A stretch of DNA of 64,000 bases from Candidatus Cohnella colombiensis (GCA_029203125.1 CP119317.1:62001-126000), one strand, 5' to 3'; shown: positions 48,127-58,092, numbered from the stretch's first letter. A program made the numbers and translations. Notes: generated from the sequence alone by a model not told the origin.

Positions 48127-48807
48127 TTACACCGTGGATGAGACAGCAGTTGATTTGGTTTTTCGGGATACCCATCGTTCAATACTTGCTAGAATGAAAT
48201 CGGCTACCAACGCCAGTAGGATCGCGGAAACAGCCCCCGAAATAATAAGCTCCTTCTTATTAACACCGATACCCGAGACGATGAGCTCTCCTAATCCCCC
48301 CGCTCCGATTAATGCCGCTAACGTGGTCCAGCTAATAATATAGACTGTGGTCATCCGCAAACCTGACATGATGTAGGGGAAGGCTAGGGGGAACTGAATG
48401 AGCAATAACCGTTGCAGGGCACTATAGCCCATACCCCGGGCGGACTCCACAAGGGAATGATCGACGGATGTAAAACCTGCATAGGTATTTCGAAGAATAG
48501 GTAATAGAGAGTATAGGAACAAAGCGAATACAGCTGATTTCATTCCGATCCCTAGTAGTGACATGAGAATAGCTAACAGTGCTAGACTAGGTATTGTCTG
48601 AAAAATATTCGCAATTGTGAATGTAAGTGTATGAAGCCATTTGATCTTATTATTAGCGAGAAACATACCGATCGGTACTGCAACCAATGACCCTAGAAGG
48701 ATAGCTAATGCAGTAATAGTCAAATGCTCGCGTGTAGCTATTAATATATCGGGGTATCTTAGCTGTATAAATTCCCAATAGTTTGTCCAAAAATCAGATT
48801 GCAACAT
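48127..48807 (-). CDS. opuCB: Osmolyte ABC permease, OpuCB-like
   Basis: This 226-residue permease has the same helix layout as the other subunit: FTIANIFQTIPSLALLAILM, then LVESARGMGYSALQRLL as the EAA loop. The start ATG at 48807 overlaps the ATPase stop by 14 bases and has GGGGGCG upstream, so it is coupled to the ATPase gene. The longer open frame to 48900 runs over the ATPase and is unlikely. Confidence 0.88.
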   Translation of the reverse strand: MLQSDFWTNYWEFIQLRYPDILIATREHLTITALAILLGSLVAVPIGMFLANNKIKWLHTLTFTIANIFQTIPSLALLAILMSLLGIGMKSAVFALFLYSLLPILRNTYAGFTSVDHSLVESARGMGYSALQRLLLIQFPLAFPYIMSGLRMTTVYIISWTTLAALIGAGGLGELIVSGIGVNKKELIISGAVSAILLALVADFILASIERWVSRKTKSTAVSSTV

Positions 48808-49951
48808 GGGAATCGCCCCCAATGTTCTCATCAGAATACACATCCGCCATATGGCTAACAACGGACCCTCTCGTGATAAGGCCAATGAGTTGATTATCAT
48901 CGTTCACAACGGCCAAATTAGATAATTGATGTTTAGTCATTATTTGTAAAGCAATCGGGAGAGGGCTTCCTGATAATACAGCATGTTTCACCGGTTTCAT
49001 AACATCGGCTACTGTTTTAGCTTCTTCCCCGTATTGATCAAGAATGTTGTAGATGGACACAGCTCCTTGTAGCTTGTTTGCTTTATCTACAATTAATAAG
49101 GTATCCACGCGTCTCTTCTCCATTAGCTTCATAGCAGCAGCCAAGCCGCGAGAAGGATAAGCGGTAGCTGGATTATCTACCATAACCTCATCAACCGTCG
49201 GAGCTTCCAGGATGTTCTGCGATTGCAACCGCTTGGAGCCGATAAAGCTTTTGACAAAATCATTGGCAGGGTGACGTAAAATATGATCGGGCTGCCCGCT
49301 TTGAACAACCTCTCCGTCCTTCATCAATATAATCGTATCCGCGATCTTGATCGCCTCGTCCATATCATGAGTGACGAAAACGATTGTTTTCTTGATTTCC
49401 TGCTGCAGACGAATCAGTTCATCCTGCAGTTGTTCACGACTGATTGGATCGAGTGCGCTAAATGGCTCATCCATTAGGATCACAGCCGGGTTTGCGGCTA
49501 AAGCCCGAATTACACCAATGCGTTGCTGCTGACCTCCGCTTAATTCAGTTGGATAACGGTTTCGGTACATTTCTGGATTCAAATTAACAAGCTTTAAGAG
49601 CTCATCAACCCGATCCTCGATGTTTTTTTTGTCCCATTTCAGGAGACGTGGTACAACACCTACGTTCTGAGCAATCGTCATATGTGGAAATAAACCGATA
49701 TTTTGAATGACATAACCGATCTTCCTTCTGAGCTTAATCGGATTCAAAGTGGAAATATCGTCTTGATGAATGCTGATTTCACCTGAGGAGGGGTTGATTA
49801 ATCGATTTATTAATTTCATCGTAGTTGTTTTCCCGCAGCCGCTTGGGCCAATCAGTACCGTAATCTCTCCTTCCTTAATTTCAAGGTTTATATTCTTTAA
49901 TACCTTGTGACCATCCTCATAAACCTTGTTAACTCCTTTAAATTGAATCAT
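48794..49951 (-). CDS. opuCA: Osmolyte ABC ATPase with CBS domains, OpuCA-like
   Basis: This 385-residue ATPase has Walker A GPSGCGKTTTMKLIN, the signature LSGGQQQRIGV, Walker B ILMDEPFSALDP and the switch His in VTHDMDEA. Two C-terminal CBS motifs follow (VDTLLIVDKANKLQGAV, NLAVVNDDNQLIGLI); in OpuCA/OpuA relatives this domain senses ionic strength or c-di-AMP. The ATG at 49951 follows AGAGGTGGTTG; a longer frame to 49978 is less likely. A good promoter lies just upstream. Confidence 0.94.
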   Translation of the reverse strand: MIQFKGVNKVYEDGHKVLKNINLEIKEGEITVLIGPSGCGKTTTMKLINRLINPSSGEISIHQDDISTLNPIKLRRKIGYVIQNIGLFPHMTIAQNVGVVPRLLKWDKKNIEDRVDELLKLVNLNPEMYRNRYPTELSGGQQQRIGVIRALAANPAVILMDEPFSALDPISREQLQDELIRLQQEIKKTIVFVTHDMDEAIKIADTIILMKDGEVVQSGQPDHILRHPANDFVKSFIGSKRLQSQNILEAPTVDEVMVDNPATAYPSRGLAAAMKLMEKRRVDTLLIVDKANKLQGAVSIYNILDQYGEEAKTVADVMKPVKHAVLSGSPLPIALQIMTKHQLSNLAVVNDDNQLIGLITRGSVVSHMADVYSDENIGGDSHVAI

Positions 49952-49978
49952 GTGGGCAACCACCTCTTTTATTTTCAT

Positions 49979-50007
49979 ACTATACCAAACACTCGAGCAA
50001 CTGACAA
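49979..50007 (-). promoter_or_regulatory. Promoter of the OpuC-like operon
   Basis: On the minus strand TTGTCA (50002-50007) and TATAGT (49979-49984) are 17 bases apart, 28 bases before the ATPase start. The gap 49952-50128 also holds short A/T-rich symmetric sequences that could be the regulator site. Confidence 0.7.
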
Positions 50008-50068
50008 CCTCTATAGTTATAACAAGTTGTTTGTTTAAAAGTGTATAAACAATTTATGAAATGAAAAA

Positions 50069-50112
50069 AAAGACTTTCTACTGGCTCAATAAGCCAATAA
50101 AAAGTCTTCTGC
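50069..50112 (-). terminator. Terminator of the GntR/RCK_C regulator gene
   Basis: On the minus strand AGACTTTTTATTGGCTT faces AGCCAGTAGAAAGTCT, with a T run after it. It ends the regulator transcript before the importer promoter. Confidence 0.8.
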
Positions 50113-50128
50113 AAATAGGCGCTTCTAT

Positions 50129-50755
50129 TTATTCTTCTGGCAGGATCATGTTGAGAAATTGCTCGGTTCTTTCTTGGACCTGCCCATCTCCCACGACAAC
50201 AAGAACATCGTTTTCTCTAAGAATAACATGGGGGCCAGGGGAGATGGACACCTGTGTGCCCCTGCGAAGTGCCACGATGGTTGCCCCTGTATTTTGCCAG
50301 AATTGGAGGTTTGCTATGGTCTTACCTACAACATGAGAGTGATCTGTCACCTTGATCTCCACAGGATGGTAGGGCTTCAAATTTTTTAAGCGATCTGACG
50401 CATCTATTATTTCAGTAAGTAGCACCTCAAACTTGCTATCGATCCCTTTCTTTAGAACCAATAGCTGTTGCAATTCCTGTTTTAGCGAGTATACCGATTT
50501 GAGGTAATTGTTTTTGGTTATATAGTCATAAGCATTCTGATCTGAGACGATTACAATCTCTTTTCCCTGTGAAACGGAAACGATGTTCTCATCCTTAAGT
50601 AGACCGATGGCTTTGCGAATCGTTTCAGGGGAGACATGATATTGACTTGCCAATAAGGAGCGACCAGAAATTTTACTCTGGACAGGAAGCTCCCCACTTA
50701 CAATTCTTTCGGCAATATCGAGCGCGATTGACTTATATCCAGTGACCTCTTGCAT
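50129..50755 (-). CDS. busR: GntR/RCK_C regulator, BusR-like (probable c-di-AMP sensor)
   Basis: This 208-residue protein joins an N-terminal GntR winged helix (ALDIAERIVSGELPVQSKISG, VSPETIRKAIGLLKDENIV), a coiled-coil linker and a C-terminal RCK_C/TrkA_C domain (KVTDHSHVVGKTIANLQF, RRGTQVSISPGPHVILRENDVL). This is the architecture of BusR, which binds c-di-AMP and represses the glycine-betaine importer busAB in Lactococcus and Streptococcus. Here it lies directly upstream of the OpuC-like operon on the same strand but with its own terminator. Regulation of that operon is inferred from architecture and position. Confidence 0.85.
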   Translation of the reverse strand: MQEVTGYKSIALDIAERIVSGELPVQSKISGRSLLASQYHVSPETIRKAIGLLKDENIVSVSQGKEIVIVSDQNAYDYITKNNYLKSVYSLKQELQQLLVLKKGIDSKFEVLLTEIIDASDRLKNLKPYHPVEIKVTDHSHVVGKTIANLQFWQNTGATIVALRRGTQVSISPGPHVILRENDVLVVVGDGQVQERTEQFLNMILPEE

Positions 50756-50878
50756 CTGCTTCGTCCCTTCATTGACCTATCGTATTTACCAAAGAAACAT
50801 ACACAGATCATACTATGGAAAGCTCTATGCAACAAGTCGCTAACGGGCATTCATAATATGGAAACCTCTACCCAGCCT

Positions 50879-50907
50879 TTGCTCAGCGGTTAAAACTATT
50901 CTATAAT
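50879..50907 (+). promoter_or_regulatory. Promoter of the MscS-like channel gene
   Basis: TTGCTC (50879-50884) and TATAAT (50902-50907) are 17 bases apart, 33 bases before the ATG. Confidence 0.7.
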
Positions 50908-50940
50908 AGTAGGCTTACACAAGGTGCATAGGAGGAGACA

Positions 50941-52185
50941 ATGGAATTCATAAGAAGTCAACTAGATGAATACGGAATGAATCCACAATCAGCCGTTTAT
51001 GCTGCCAATATTATTATGGTCCTTTTTATAGCTGGGATCTGCATATTGACGAATTATATTGCCAAAAAGATCGTTCTGAAGATCATTATCCATATCATTA
51101 CAAACAATCGGTACACGTGGGATAATATTATTGTGGAGAAAAAAGTTTTCCACAAGCTGTCTCATATCATCCCCGCCATCATTCTCTATTATTTCGGCTC
51201 TATATTTCCAGACTATCAATATTGGATTGAAAAGGGCGCATTAACTTATATGATTATAGTGACCATAGCGGTCCTTAATGCATTGCTTAATGCCGTTGAT
51301 GATATCTATCGGTCGTTCGCAGTGTCCAAGGTTAAACCAATCAAAGGATATATTCAGGTTGTGAAGATCATCCTGTTTATCGTGGGTGGCATTGTAGTAA
51401 TCTCGAACCTCAGCGGTCAAAATCCATTAATTCTTCTTAGTGGTCTAGGTGCATTGTCAGCTGTGCTGATGTTGATCTTTAAGGATTCGATATTAGGCTT
51501 AGTCGCAGGCGTTCAATTGTCATCCAACGATATGGTGCGTGTTGGTGACTGGATTGAGATGCCTAAATACAATGCCAACGGCGACGTGATTGACATCACA
51601 TTGAATACGGTCAAGGTAATGAATTTCGACAAAACGGTCACTTCGATCCCTAGCTACGCTCTAATTTCAGACTCTTTTATCAATTGGAGAAGCATGCAAG
51701 CTTCAGGTGGTAGAAGGATTAAGCGTTGCATCAACATAGATACAAACAGCATACGTTTTTGCACGAAGGAAATGATTGAGGAATTTCAGAAGATTCATTA
51801 TCTTACGGAATATATCACGACAAGAGTAAGCGAAATCGAAGAGTATAATACGAGGAACCGAATTGACCAATCTAATAATGTGAACGGCAGACAGCTTACG
51901 AACATTGGTGTATTCAGAGAATATATCCAACAATATCTCAACAATCATCCGAAAATCCATAAGCAAATGACGCTCATTGTACGGCAGTTAGCATCAGGAG
52001 ATAACGGGCTGCCGTTAGAAATTTACGCTTTCGCCAACGATACCAATTGGGCCGTATACGAATCGATTCAGTCAGACATCTTTGATCACATCTTTGCCGT
52101 AGCACCGGCATTCGGGCTTCGGGCTTTCCAAAATCCAACTGGGCATGATGTTGCAAGATTTGTGGGGCGTGAGCAAGTGGTGTGA
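50941..52185 (+). CDS. MscS-family mechanosensitive channel (YbdG/MscM-like)
   Basis: This 414-residue channel has four to five N-terminal membrane segments, a pore helix (LILLSGLGALSAVLMLIFKDSILGLVAG cut by Gly and Ala as in MscS TM3) and the MscS beta domain (MVRVGDWIEM, NTVKVMNFDKTVTSIPSYAL). The longer cytoplasmic end is like E. coli YbdG (MscM) rather than MscS itself. It would open on hypo-osmotic shock. Being next to the osmolyte importer and BusR-like regulator fits. AGGAGGAG precedes the ATG. A relic of a related gene end lies at 20690-20942. Confidence 0.9.
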   Translation: MEFIRSQLDEYGMNPQSAVYAANIIMVLFIAGICILTNYIAKKIVLKIIIHIITNNRYTWDNIIVEKKVFHKLSHIIPAIILYYFGSIFPDYQYWIEKGALTYMIIVTIAVLNALLNAVDDIYRSFAVSKVKPIKGYIQVVKIILFIVGGIVVISNLSGQNPLILLSGLGALSAVLMLIFKDSILGLVAGVQLSSNDMVRVGDWIEMPKYNANGDVIDITLNTVKVMNFDKTVTSIPSYALISDSFINWRSMQASGGRRIKRCINIDTNSIRFCTKEMIEEFQKIHYLTEYITTRVSEIEEYNTRNRIDQSNNVNGRQLTNIGVFREYIQQYLNNHPKIHKQMTLIVRQLASGDNGLPLEIYAFANDTNWAVYESIQSDIFDHIFAVAPAFGLRAFQNPTGHDVARFVGREQVV

Positions 52186-52271
52186 TGCTCCCACTGTCAA
52201 GACAAATTCGGTTTTTTTACCCCTCATATACATGTATAATAATAACAAAATGACAGGATTGAGGGTTAACG

Positions 52272-53423
52272 ATGATCGATATCACAAACCTTTATCAAGA
52301 GAGGCATAGACAGCTCGCCATTCAGAGATCAGTTAAGTCGAAGCTTGAGGATATCCTCCCCCTGCTCAGCAAGGGCCGCTTAACCGAAATAGCTTCATCG
52401 ATCGAACTGTCTGGGCGATCAAAGATGAACAAGGCAGAGCTTGTAGCGGAGTTGCCTCGAAATATTTTGCGGGAATATCAATTGGATTTCACTTTACTTC
52501 TGTCTACTGAAGAGGAGTTTCGGTTTTTTCAAGAAGTGCTTAGCCAGCCCTATGTACAGAATAACGATATTTCACCAGGCACCTATGTACATTTTTTGAA
52601 TTATGGGATTCTATATACATTCTTCAATAAGGACAAGCTCTATTTTGTAATCCCTGAAGAAGTGAAAGCAGCACTCAACAAGCTAGATTGGGATGCAGTG
52701 CATTGGACGCGGTCATGGGAGCAATTGGTGCTTCAATATGTATCGGCAGCAGTAAATCTCTATGGGGTTTGTACACCAGAATTAGTTCTCGACATCTATA
52801 ACGGTCAGAATGAACAGCATCTTAGCATGCTGGACCTAGAGGAGGTCACTGATTATCATCTGAATCGTATGCAGGATTATATAAGGGTCGATGACTTTTT
52901 TGTGAGCCAATACTTTGAAGATGATAATCAGGATGAGTTTCGTGAACTACTGAGAAGTATTCAGAACAAGCCTCGATATATTCCCAATAAAGAGCAGTTT
53001 CTAAAGTACTCCGACGATCTCTATTTCGAGATGACACCACAATTGCTGCAGCTTAGACTGTTTATTCTGAATCAATTGTGCAAGGATGCTGAGCTTGTTG
53101 ATCATATTATTGATGATATTCAGCTTGCTTGCTCCATGGAAGAGCCATTGCAGGCCATTGTGAATGAACTGGAACGAAGGAATATCGTGTTCGACAACAT
53201 GGATCAAGTCAAAAGGTTCACCGATCTCGTTACGGAGGTGTATAACCATACCCGGCTTTGGTCCAATTGTGGGTATATGCCTGCTGAGATGAGAGCTCTG
53301 ACAGGTGGTTCTGCTAACCGAATGGTTCCAGGTCAACGCAATACTGCGGTTAAGGTTGGGAGAAATGATCCTTGCACCTGCGGAAGCGGGAAGAAGTATA
53401 AGAAGTGTTGCGGAGCTGTGTGA
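52272..53423 (+). CDS. SEC-C zinc-motif protein
   Basis: This 383-residue protein ends in a SEC-C motif, GRNDPCTCGSGKKYKKCCG, which binds zinc as in the SecA tail. The rest is helical (SAP-like start with ILPLLSKGRLTEIASSIEL) and resembles uncharacterised Paenibacillus and Bacillus proteins of this layout. A TATAAT at 52235-52240 is its likely -10 box. A strong terminator follows. Function is unknown; SEC-C proteins often contact ribosomes or SecB-like partners. Confidence 0.8.
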   Translation: MIDITNLYQERHRQLAIQRSVKSKLEDILPLLSKGRLTEIASSIELSGRSKMNKAELVAELPRNILREYQLDFTLLLSTEEEFRFFQEVLSQPYVQNNDISPGTYVHFLNYGILYTFFNKDKLYFVIPEEVKAALNKLDWDAVHWTRSWEQLVLQYVSAAVNLYGVCTPELVLDIYNGQNEQHLSMLDLEEVTDYHLNRMQDYIRVDDFFVSQYFEDDNQDEFRELLRSIQNKPRYIPNKEQFLKYSDDLYFEMTPQLLQLRLFILNQLCKDAELVDHIIDDIQLACSMEEPLQAIVNELERRNIVFDNMDQVKRFTDLVTEVYNHTRLWSNCGYMPAEMRALTGGSANRMVPGQRNTAVKVGRNDPCTCGSGKKYKKCCGAV

Positions 53424-53444
53424 ATAATGCTGAATCCTTTTGAT

Positions 53445-53475
53445 AACGGGCGCTTTTTAGCGCTCGTTTTTTTTA
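53445..53475 (+). terminator. Terminator of the SEC-C gene
   Basis: ACGGGCGCT and AGCGCTCGT around TTTT, followed by eight T's. Confidence 0.85.
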
Positions 53476-54060
53476 TAGTGCAGAATTTATTAGTTTCACA
53501 CTTATCATTACCTGTATGATCTCCGCAAAGCTTCATCGGCGTTTATAGACGCAGAAGGTGTTTTTGCTTGCATTCAGGGATGATGCGGACGTATGTTCCG
53601 TTACTTTCGGTTTTTGATGTGATTATCAGTTTTTCCGGACACACGTTCCGTTAATGCCCCCTTGCCCGTTGATTTTAGCCCCATTCCCCACGAATAACGA
53701 ATCTGTTGACCGCACATTTTCATCTAGGCACTATTTTTGTCTATTAACGGATTTCTTGTCCGATGCATAAGCGTGAGAACGTGTGGCGGTTCGAAGATCG
53801 TATTGCAATTCATACATTCCAATAACCAATCCCACCCTTAAAAGTGTTGTCTAGTGCGATTTCATTGTATGGACTACAACATAGCCAACATCCCAGTAAG
53901 AAGAAGCTAGTTATATTGTAGAAAGTGCAATGTGTAAATTCCCAGGGGACTCTACTCCTTTACATTAGTTTAATATGAACGTCCATCTAAGATAACATTG
54001 GTGGCTTATGATGACTGAATGCCTTACTCAACTTTGTACAGCACCCTGAAAGGAGCTAAC
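53476..54060. other. Long gene-free region with short symmetric repeats
   Basis: No convincing gene lies in these 585 bases. A short motif, CGGAC with five or six bases and then TCCGTTA, appears at 53586-53603 and 53636-53653 and inverted at 53746-53763. These look like small dispersed palindromic elements. The promoter of the following secreted-protein gene should lie in the right half, but no clear pair of boxes was found. Confidence 0.5.
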
Positions 54061-57000
54061 ATGATGAAAGCAACAAGAACTAACATGATGGAAGTAGCAA
54101 AACCTAGGAGGACGTACTTCACACGCAAAATGAAACGTTCATTGCTCCTATGCACCGCCGCTCTCGGCATTAGTATAGGCTCCATCCCTTTTTCAGCACC
54201 CTATGCGCAAGCAGCAGAATCTAGCGTTCTGCTTCCTGATTACAACATTTATTATGGGATTCCCCATGCTCACACGGGATATTCTGATGGCTCCAAAGAC
54301 ACAACGCCTCAAGATGCGTTTGCTTATGCAAAATCAAAAGGCTTAGATTATCTGTTTATTACCGACCACTCCAATATGTTCGATGGAGTAACTGATGATA
54401 AAAAGGAATATGTTTCTGAACGTAATGAATTCGTCGGAATCCCGGATTCAGAATGGAGCAATACAAAAGAAATGGCAGAAGCCGCCTCGTCCGATAGCTT
54501 TACCGCGTTCCGTGGCTTTGAAATGACATACCAAACGACTGGCGGAAACTACGGACATATCAATGTGTTCAATACAGACACCTACGTTGAAGCTGCTAAA
54601 CAAATGCCTGAGCTTTCTGATTTTTATAGCTGGTTAGCCAAGCAAAATGGTGCTCTAGCCATGTTCAATCATCCGAATCGCCCGATCACCGCTTTTGAAT
54701 CACTACAATACAATGCGGAAGCGGATGGTGTATTTCAACTGTTGGAAGTATCCAACGGCTCACTAGGTAGTAATTTTGTCGATACCGAGTCGTATTATTA
54801 TAAAGCGCTGGACTACGGTTGGCACCTCGCTCCTGCATCCTCACAGGACAATCACGCTGTGAATTGGGGAGACACCGACAACCTGACTGCCATTGTTGCA
54901 CGCAGCAATGATGCTGCCAGCCTACTGGAAGCGATTCAGGAGCGCCGAGTATATTCGACCGAAACGCGTAATCTGAAGCTTGATGTACTCGCTAATGGAT
55001 TACCGATGGGCAGTCAACTTGACGCCTCTTCTGGAGATGAGATTCAATTTTCCATTCACGCTGAGGATCTAGACGATCCAATTAAAGAAGTACAGATTAT
55101 TACGAACAATGGAGTCGTATTGACACGCAATACGTTACCTGAGGCAAGTACAAGCGTTAACTGGAACCCAACTGTAACAGCAGCTACAGGACAGAACTGG
55201 TACGTTGTGAAGGTCATTCACGCTAACGATCGCATGGGCTTGGCATCTGCCGTTTACACCCAACCTGCCGAATATGATGTCAAACTCATAAACTTTACTG
55301 TTGATCCTGCAATGAGTACTGCTAATTACGATACAACAATTTCTGTAGAGGTTGCAAATGCAGGTAGTCATGATTTAACAGAGCCTGCTACGGTTTCCTT
55401 ATATGTGGGAGCACCAGAAGACAATCAATTAATTGGAGCTGCTACCATTAATCAATTAGTATCTGGACACAAGCAAAGTGTAAGCGTCAAATGGACACCA
55501 ATTATAGCAGGTGTACATACGATTACCGCAGTGCTCACACCTATCGCCGGAGTAACGACAAAAACGACGTTGCAAAAGGATGTAGAGGTGCGCGATACGA
55601 ATGGAAAAACGGTTATGATCGATAACAGCCACCGTAACATTGGAGTATCCAACGGTACGATGGCGGAGCTGACCGAGCTTCTACGCTTTATGGGGTATAT
55701 CGTTGAAATTAACGAGCAGCCAATTACGGATTCACTTTTGGATAGTGTAAATGTATTTATTTATAATACACCTTCAAGCGTAACCTACCAGTTAACGGCG
55801 GATGAACAGCAGTCGCTTGCTAATTGGGTACGAGAAGGCGGAAGCTTGATGGTTTCAACGCAATCCACCGATCAATCCAAATATAATACGACATTTTCCA
55901 ATGGTTTGTTGGCTGATATTGGTACGGATATTAGATTTAACTATGACTCGATTCGTGAAGCTTTAGTGGAAAATCAAGATAATAAAAATGTTCAATCATT
56001 CTATGCTCGTGCTTTCCCTAAAACTGCAGATGGTATTAATGACGATATGGCAGCTATCCGTGTTTATCGTGGTGCTTCCTTGGTTAATGCTGATAATCAA
56101 GCATTAGTGAACGATGATTCGAAGCAGTTGGATATTTTACTTACTGCAAATGCGAGTTCATATAATGCTAATGTACTGGGAGACGGTTACGTATACAGTA
56201 CGGAGGAAGATCTGAATGGTGAGCTAATTCCAATCGTTGCACGACAAACGATTGATCAAGGTAAATTGGTCGTATCCGGACGCTATGCGTATTCTAACTA
56301 CGAGATTGCGAATGATGCTTCTAATGCGGCATTTTACTTGAACATTATTGACTATTTAGCAGATTACTCCCGTGTTACACCAATCAGTAGCTTAAAAGCA
56401 TCACTAGCTAACCGTACAATCTCAGAAGGGGATTTAGTATCTGTTGAGGGCATTTTGTTAAGAGATACGGAGGAAACTTCTCACGATAACGAATGGCATG
56501 ATGTGTATTTGAGCGATGGTACTGGAACTGTATCTATTCAAGGAAATGAATTGGCTAGCAAAGAGTATACAGCTGGCACGAAGCTGTCTGTCCACGGCAA
56601 AGTATCACTTGTCGATAATGAGCTTGTTGTAACATATGATAGCTTCGACTATGATGTATTGTACATTGGAGATGGATCTAAGTATCTGGATGAGTATTTA
56701 AACCCATCGAACCCGAACCCATCAAACCCCAACCCACCGTACCCATCAGGCTCTGGCAATAGCACTTCCACTCCGGAATCATCCGATCATGTTGTGGAGC
56801 TCATTGTTAATGGTGTGAAATTAGGACAATTGGCAACAGCAAGTGAAGGTAATATTGGAGATCAAGCCGCTACAATCATTTCGGTTGACAATGATAAAGT
56901 GATCGACATGCTGAAGGAAGAAGAGATTAGCGTATTGACGATCTCTGTTAACGAGACATCGGATGTCGTTGTAGGCGAATTTAATGGCAAGCTAATCAAT

Positions 57001-58038
57001 GAATTGATGAATAAGGATGTCATCATTGAATTGAAGACCGACCTAGCGACCTATAGAATTCCTGCTTCTCAAATTAAATTGGATAGCCTTGCCCTTCTAG
57101 GCAGTAATGTGAATCTCGAAGATATAACGATTCATATTCAAATTGGAGCATCAACTGATTCAATCAATCGCATTGTTACAGAAGCTGCAGTAAGCAATGG
57201 CTATTCAGTCGTTGGTCTGCCTGTTGATTTTGAAATTACAATTGAGTATGGCAACCAAAGAGTAAATATGAATCAATTCGACAGCTATGTGGCACGTTCC
57301 ATTGCTATTCCAAATGGTGTCGATGCTTCCCAAATCACGACAGCTGTTGTCCTTCATGCAGATGGTTCGTTATCTCATATACCAACGAGAATTGTAACGA
57401 TCGATGGGACACACTTTGCTGTAATCAACAGCTTGACTAATAGCACATACGCTCTTGTATCTAACTCTAAGACATTTTCTGATGTAGAAAACCATTGGAG
57501 TGCGAAGGATGTAAGTGACATGGCTTCAAGATTGATTATTCAAGGCGTAAACGACCATGAATTCCAACCTAACAAAGCCATTACACGTGCAGAGTTCGTG
57601 TCCATTATTGTCAGAGCGCTTGGCATGAAATCGAAGGCGAATGTAGAAGCTCCTAAGGATGTTCGAGCATCAGATTGGTTTGCTGATACAGTAACGACTG
57701 CAATATCCTACGATCTTGTAAACGGATATGGGGATGGAACTTTCCATCCTAATCAGAAGATTACAAGAAATGAAGCTGCAGTCATTGTGGCGCGTGCTCT
57801 AACGATAGTGAATTTGGACACCCAATTATCTGCTAACGAAGTTACTCAATATTTAAGCTCCTATAAAGATGCTTCAACGGTTGCTACTTGGGCGGATAAA
57901 GAGGTTGCCGCTGCAATCAAATACAATATTTTGCAAGGAAACAACGGAAAGCTATTAGCGGGTGACGATGTTTCACGTGCTGAAACAGCTGCGATGGTGA
58001 GAAGACTGTTGCAAAAGGCTGAATTTATCAATTCGTAA
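54061..58038 (+). CDS. Secreted SLH protein with PHP/CehA-like phosphoesterase domain
   Basis: This 1325-residue exported protein starts after AAAGGAGC. The signal peptide ends near residue 55 (APYAQA). A PHP/CehA-McbA-type metal domain follows: H69-A-H71, D76 and D102-H103, with HINVFNTD and NHPNRP further on, so a metal-dependent phosphoesterase is likely. Next are a CARDB-like beta domain (residues about 400-510), an amidotransferase-like domain (VFIYNTPSSVTY, NWVREGGSLMVST), an OB-fold (LVSVEGILLRDTE) and a Pro/Asn linker. Three C-terminal SLH domains (FSDVENHWSAKDVSDMA, DWFADTVTTAISYDLVNGY, ADKEVAAAIKYNI) tie it to the wall. A nutritional phosphate role is inferred. Confidence 0.88.
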   Translation: MMKATRTNMMEVAKPRRTYFTRKMKRSLLLCTAALGISIGSIPFSAPYAQAAESSVLLPDYNIYYGIPHAHTGYSDGSKDTTPQDAFAYAKSKGLDYLFITDHSNMFDGVTDDKKEYVSERNEFVGIPDSEWSNTKEMAEAASSDSFTAFRGFEMTYQTTGGNYGHINVFNTDTYVEAAKQMPELSDFYSWLAKQNGALAMFNHPNRPITAFESLQYNAEADGVFQLLEVSNGSLGSNFVDTESYYYKALDYGWHLAPASSQDNHAVNWGDTDNLTAIVARSNDAASLLEAIQERRVYSTETRNLKLDVLANGLPMGSQLDASSGDEIQFSIHAEDLDDPIKEVQIITNNGVVLTRNTLPEASTSVNWNPTVTAATGQNWYVVKVIHANDRMGLASAVYTQPAEYDVKLINFTVDPAMSTANYDTTISVEVANAGSHDLTEPATVSLYVGAPEDNQLIGAATINQLVSGHKQSVSVKWTPIIAGVHTITAVLTPIAGVTTKTTLQKDVEVRDTNGKTVMIDNSHRNIGVSNGTMAELTELLRFMGYIVEINEQPITDSLLDSVNVFIYNTPSSVTYQLTADEQQSLANWVREGGSLMVSTQSTDQSKYNTTFSNGLLADIGTDIRFNYDSIREALVENQDNKNVQSFYARAFPKTADGINDDMAAIRVYRGASLVNADNQALVNDDSKQLDILLTANASSYNANVLGDGYVYSTEEDLNGELIPIVARQTIDQGKLVVSGRYAYSNYEIANDASNAAFYLNIIDYLADYSRVTPISSLKASLANRTISEGDLVSVEGILLRDTEETSHDNEWHDVYLSDGTGTVSIQGNELASKEYTAGTKLSVHGKVSLVDNELVVTYDSFDYDVLYIGDGSKYLDEYLNPSNPNPSNPNPPYPSGSGNSTSTPESSDHVVELIVNGVKLGQLATASEGNIGDQAATIISVDNDKVIDMLKEEEISVLTISVNETSDVVVGEFNGKLINELMNKDVIIELKTDLATYRIPASQIKLDSLALLGSNVNLEDITIHIQIGASTDSINRIVTEAAVSNGYSVVGLPVDFEITIEYGNQRVNMNQFDSYVARSIAIPNGVDASQITTAVVLHADGSLSHIPTRIVTIDGTHFAVINSLTNSTYALVSNSKTFSDVENHWSAKDVSDMASRLIIQGVNDHEFQPNKAITRAEFVSIIVRALGMKSKANVEAPKDVRASDWFADTVTTAISYDLVNGYGDGTFHPNQKITRNEAAVIVARALTIVNLDTQLSANEVTQYLSSYKDASTVATWADKEVAAAIKYNILQGNNGKLLAGDDVSRAETAAMVRRLLQKAEFINS

Positions 58039-58058
58039 TAAGAACCTCCACAATGCAA

Positions 58059-58092
58059 TTCCACAACCTCTACGGTTGTGGATTTTGCTTTT
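58059..58092 (+). terminator. Terminator of the PHP/SLH gene
   Basis: TCCACAACC (58060-58068) and GGTTGTGGA (58074-58082), then TTTTGCTTTT. Confidence 0.85.
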
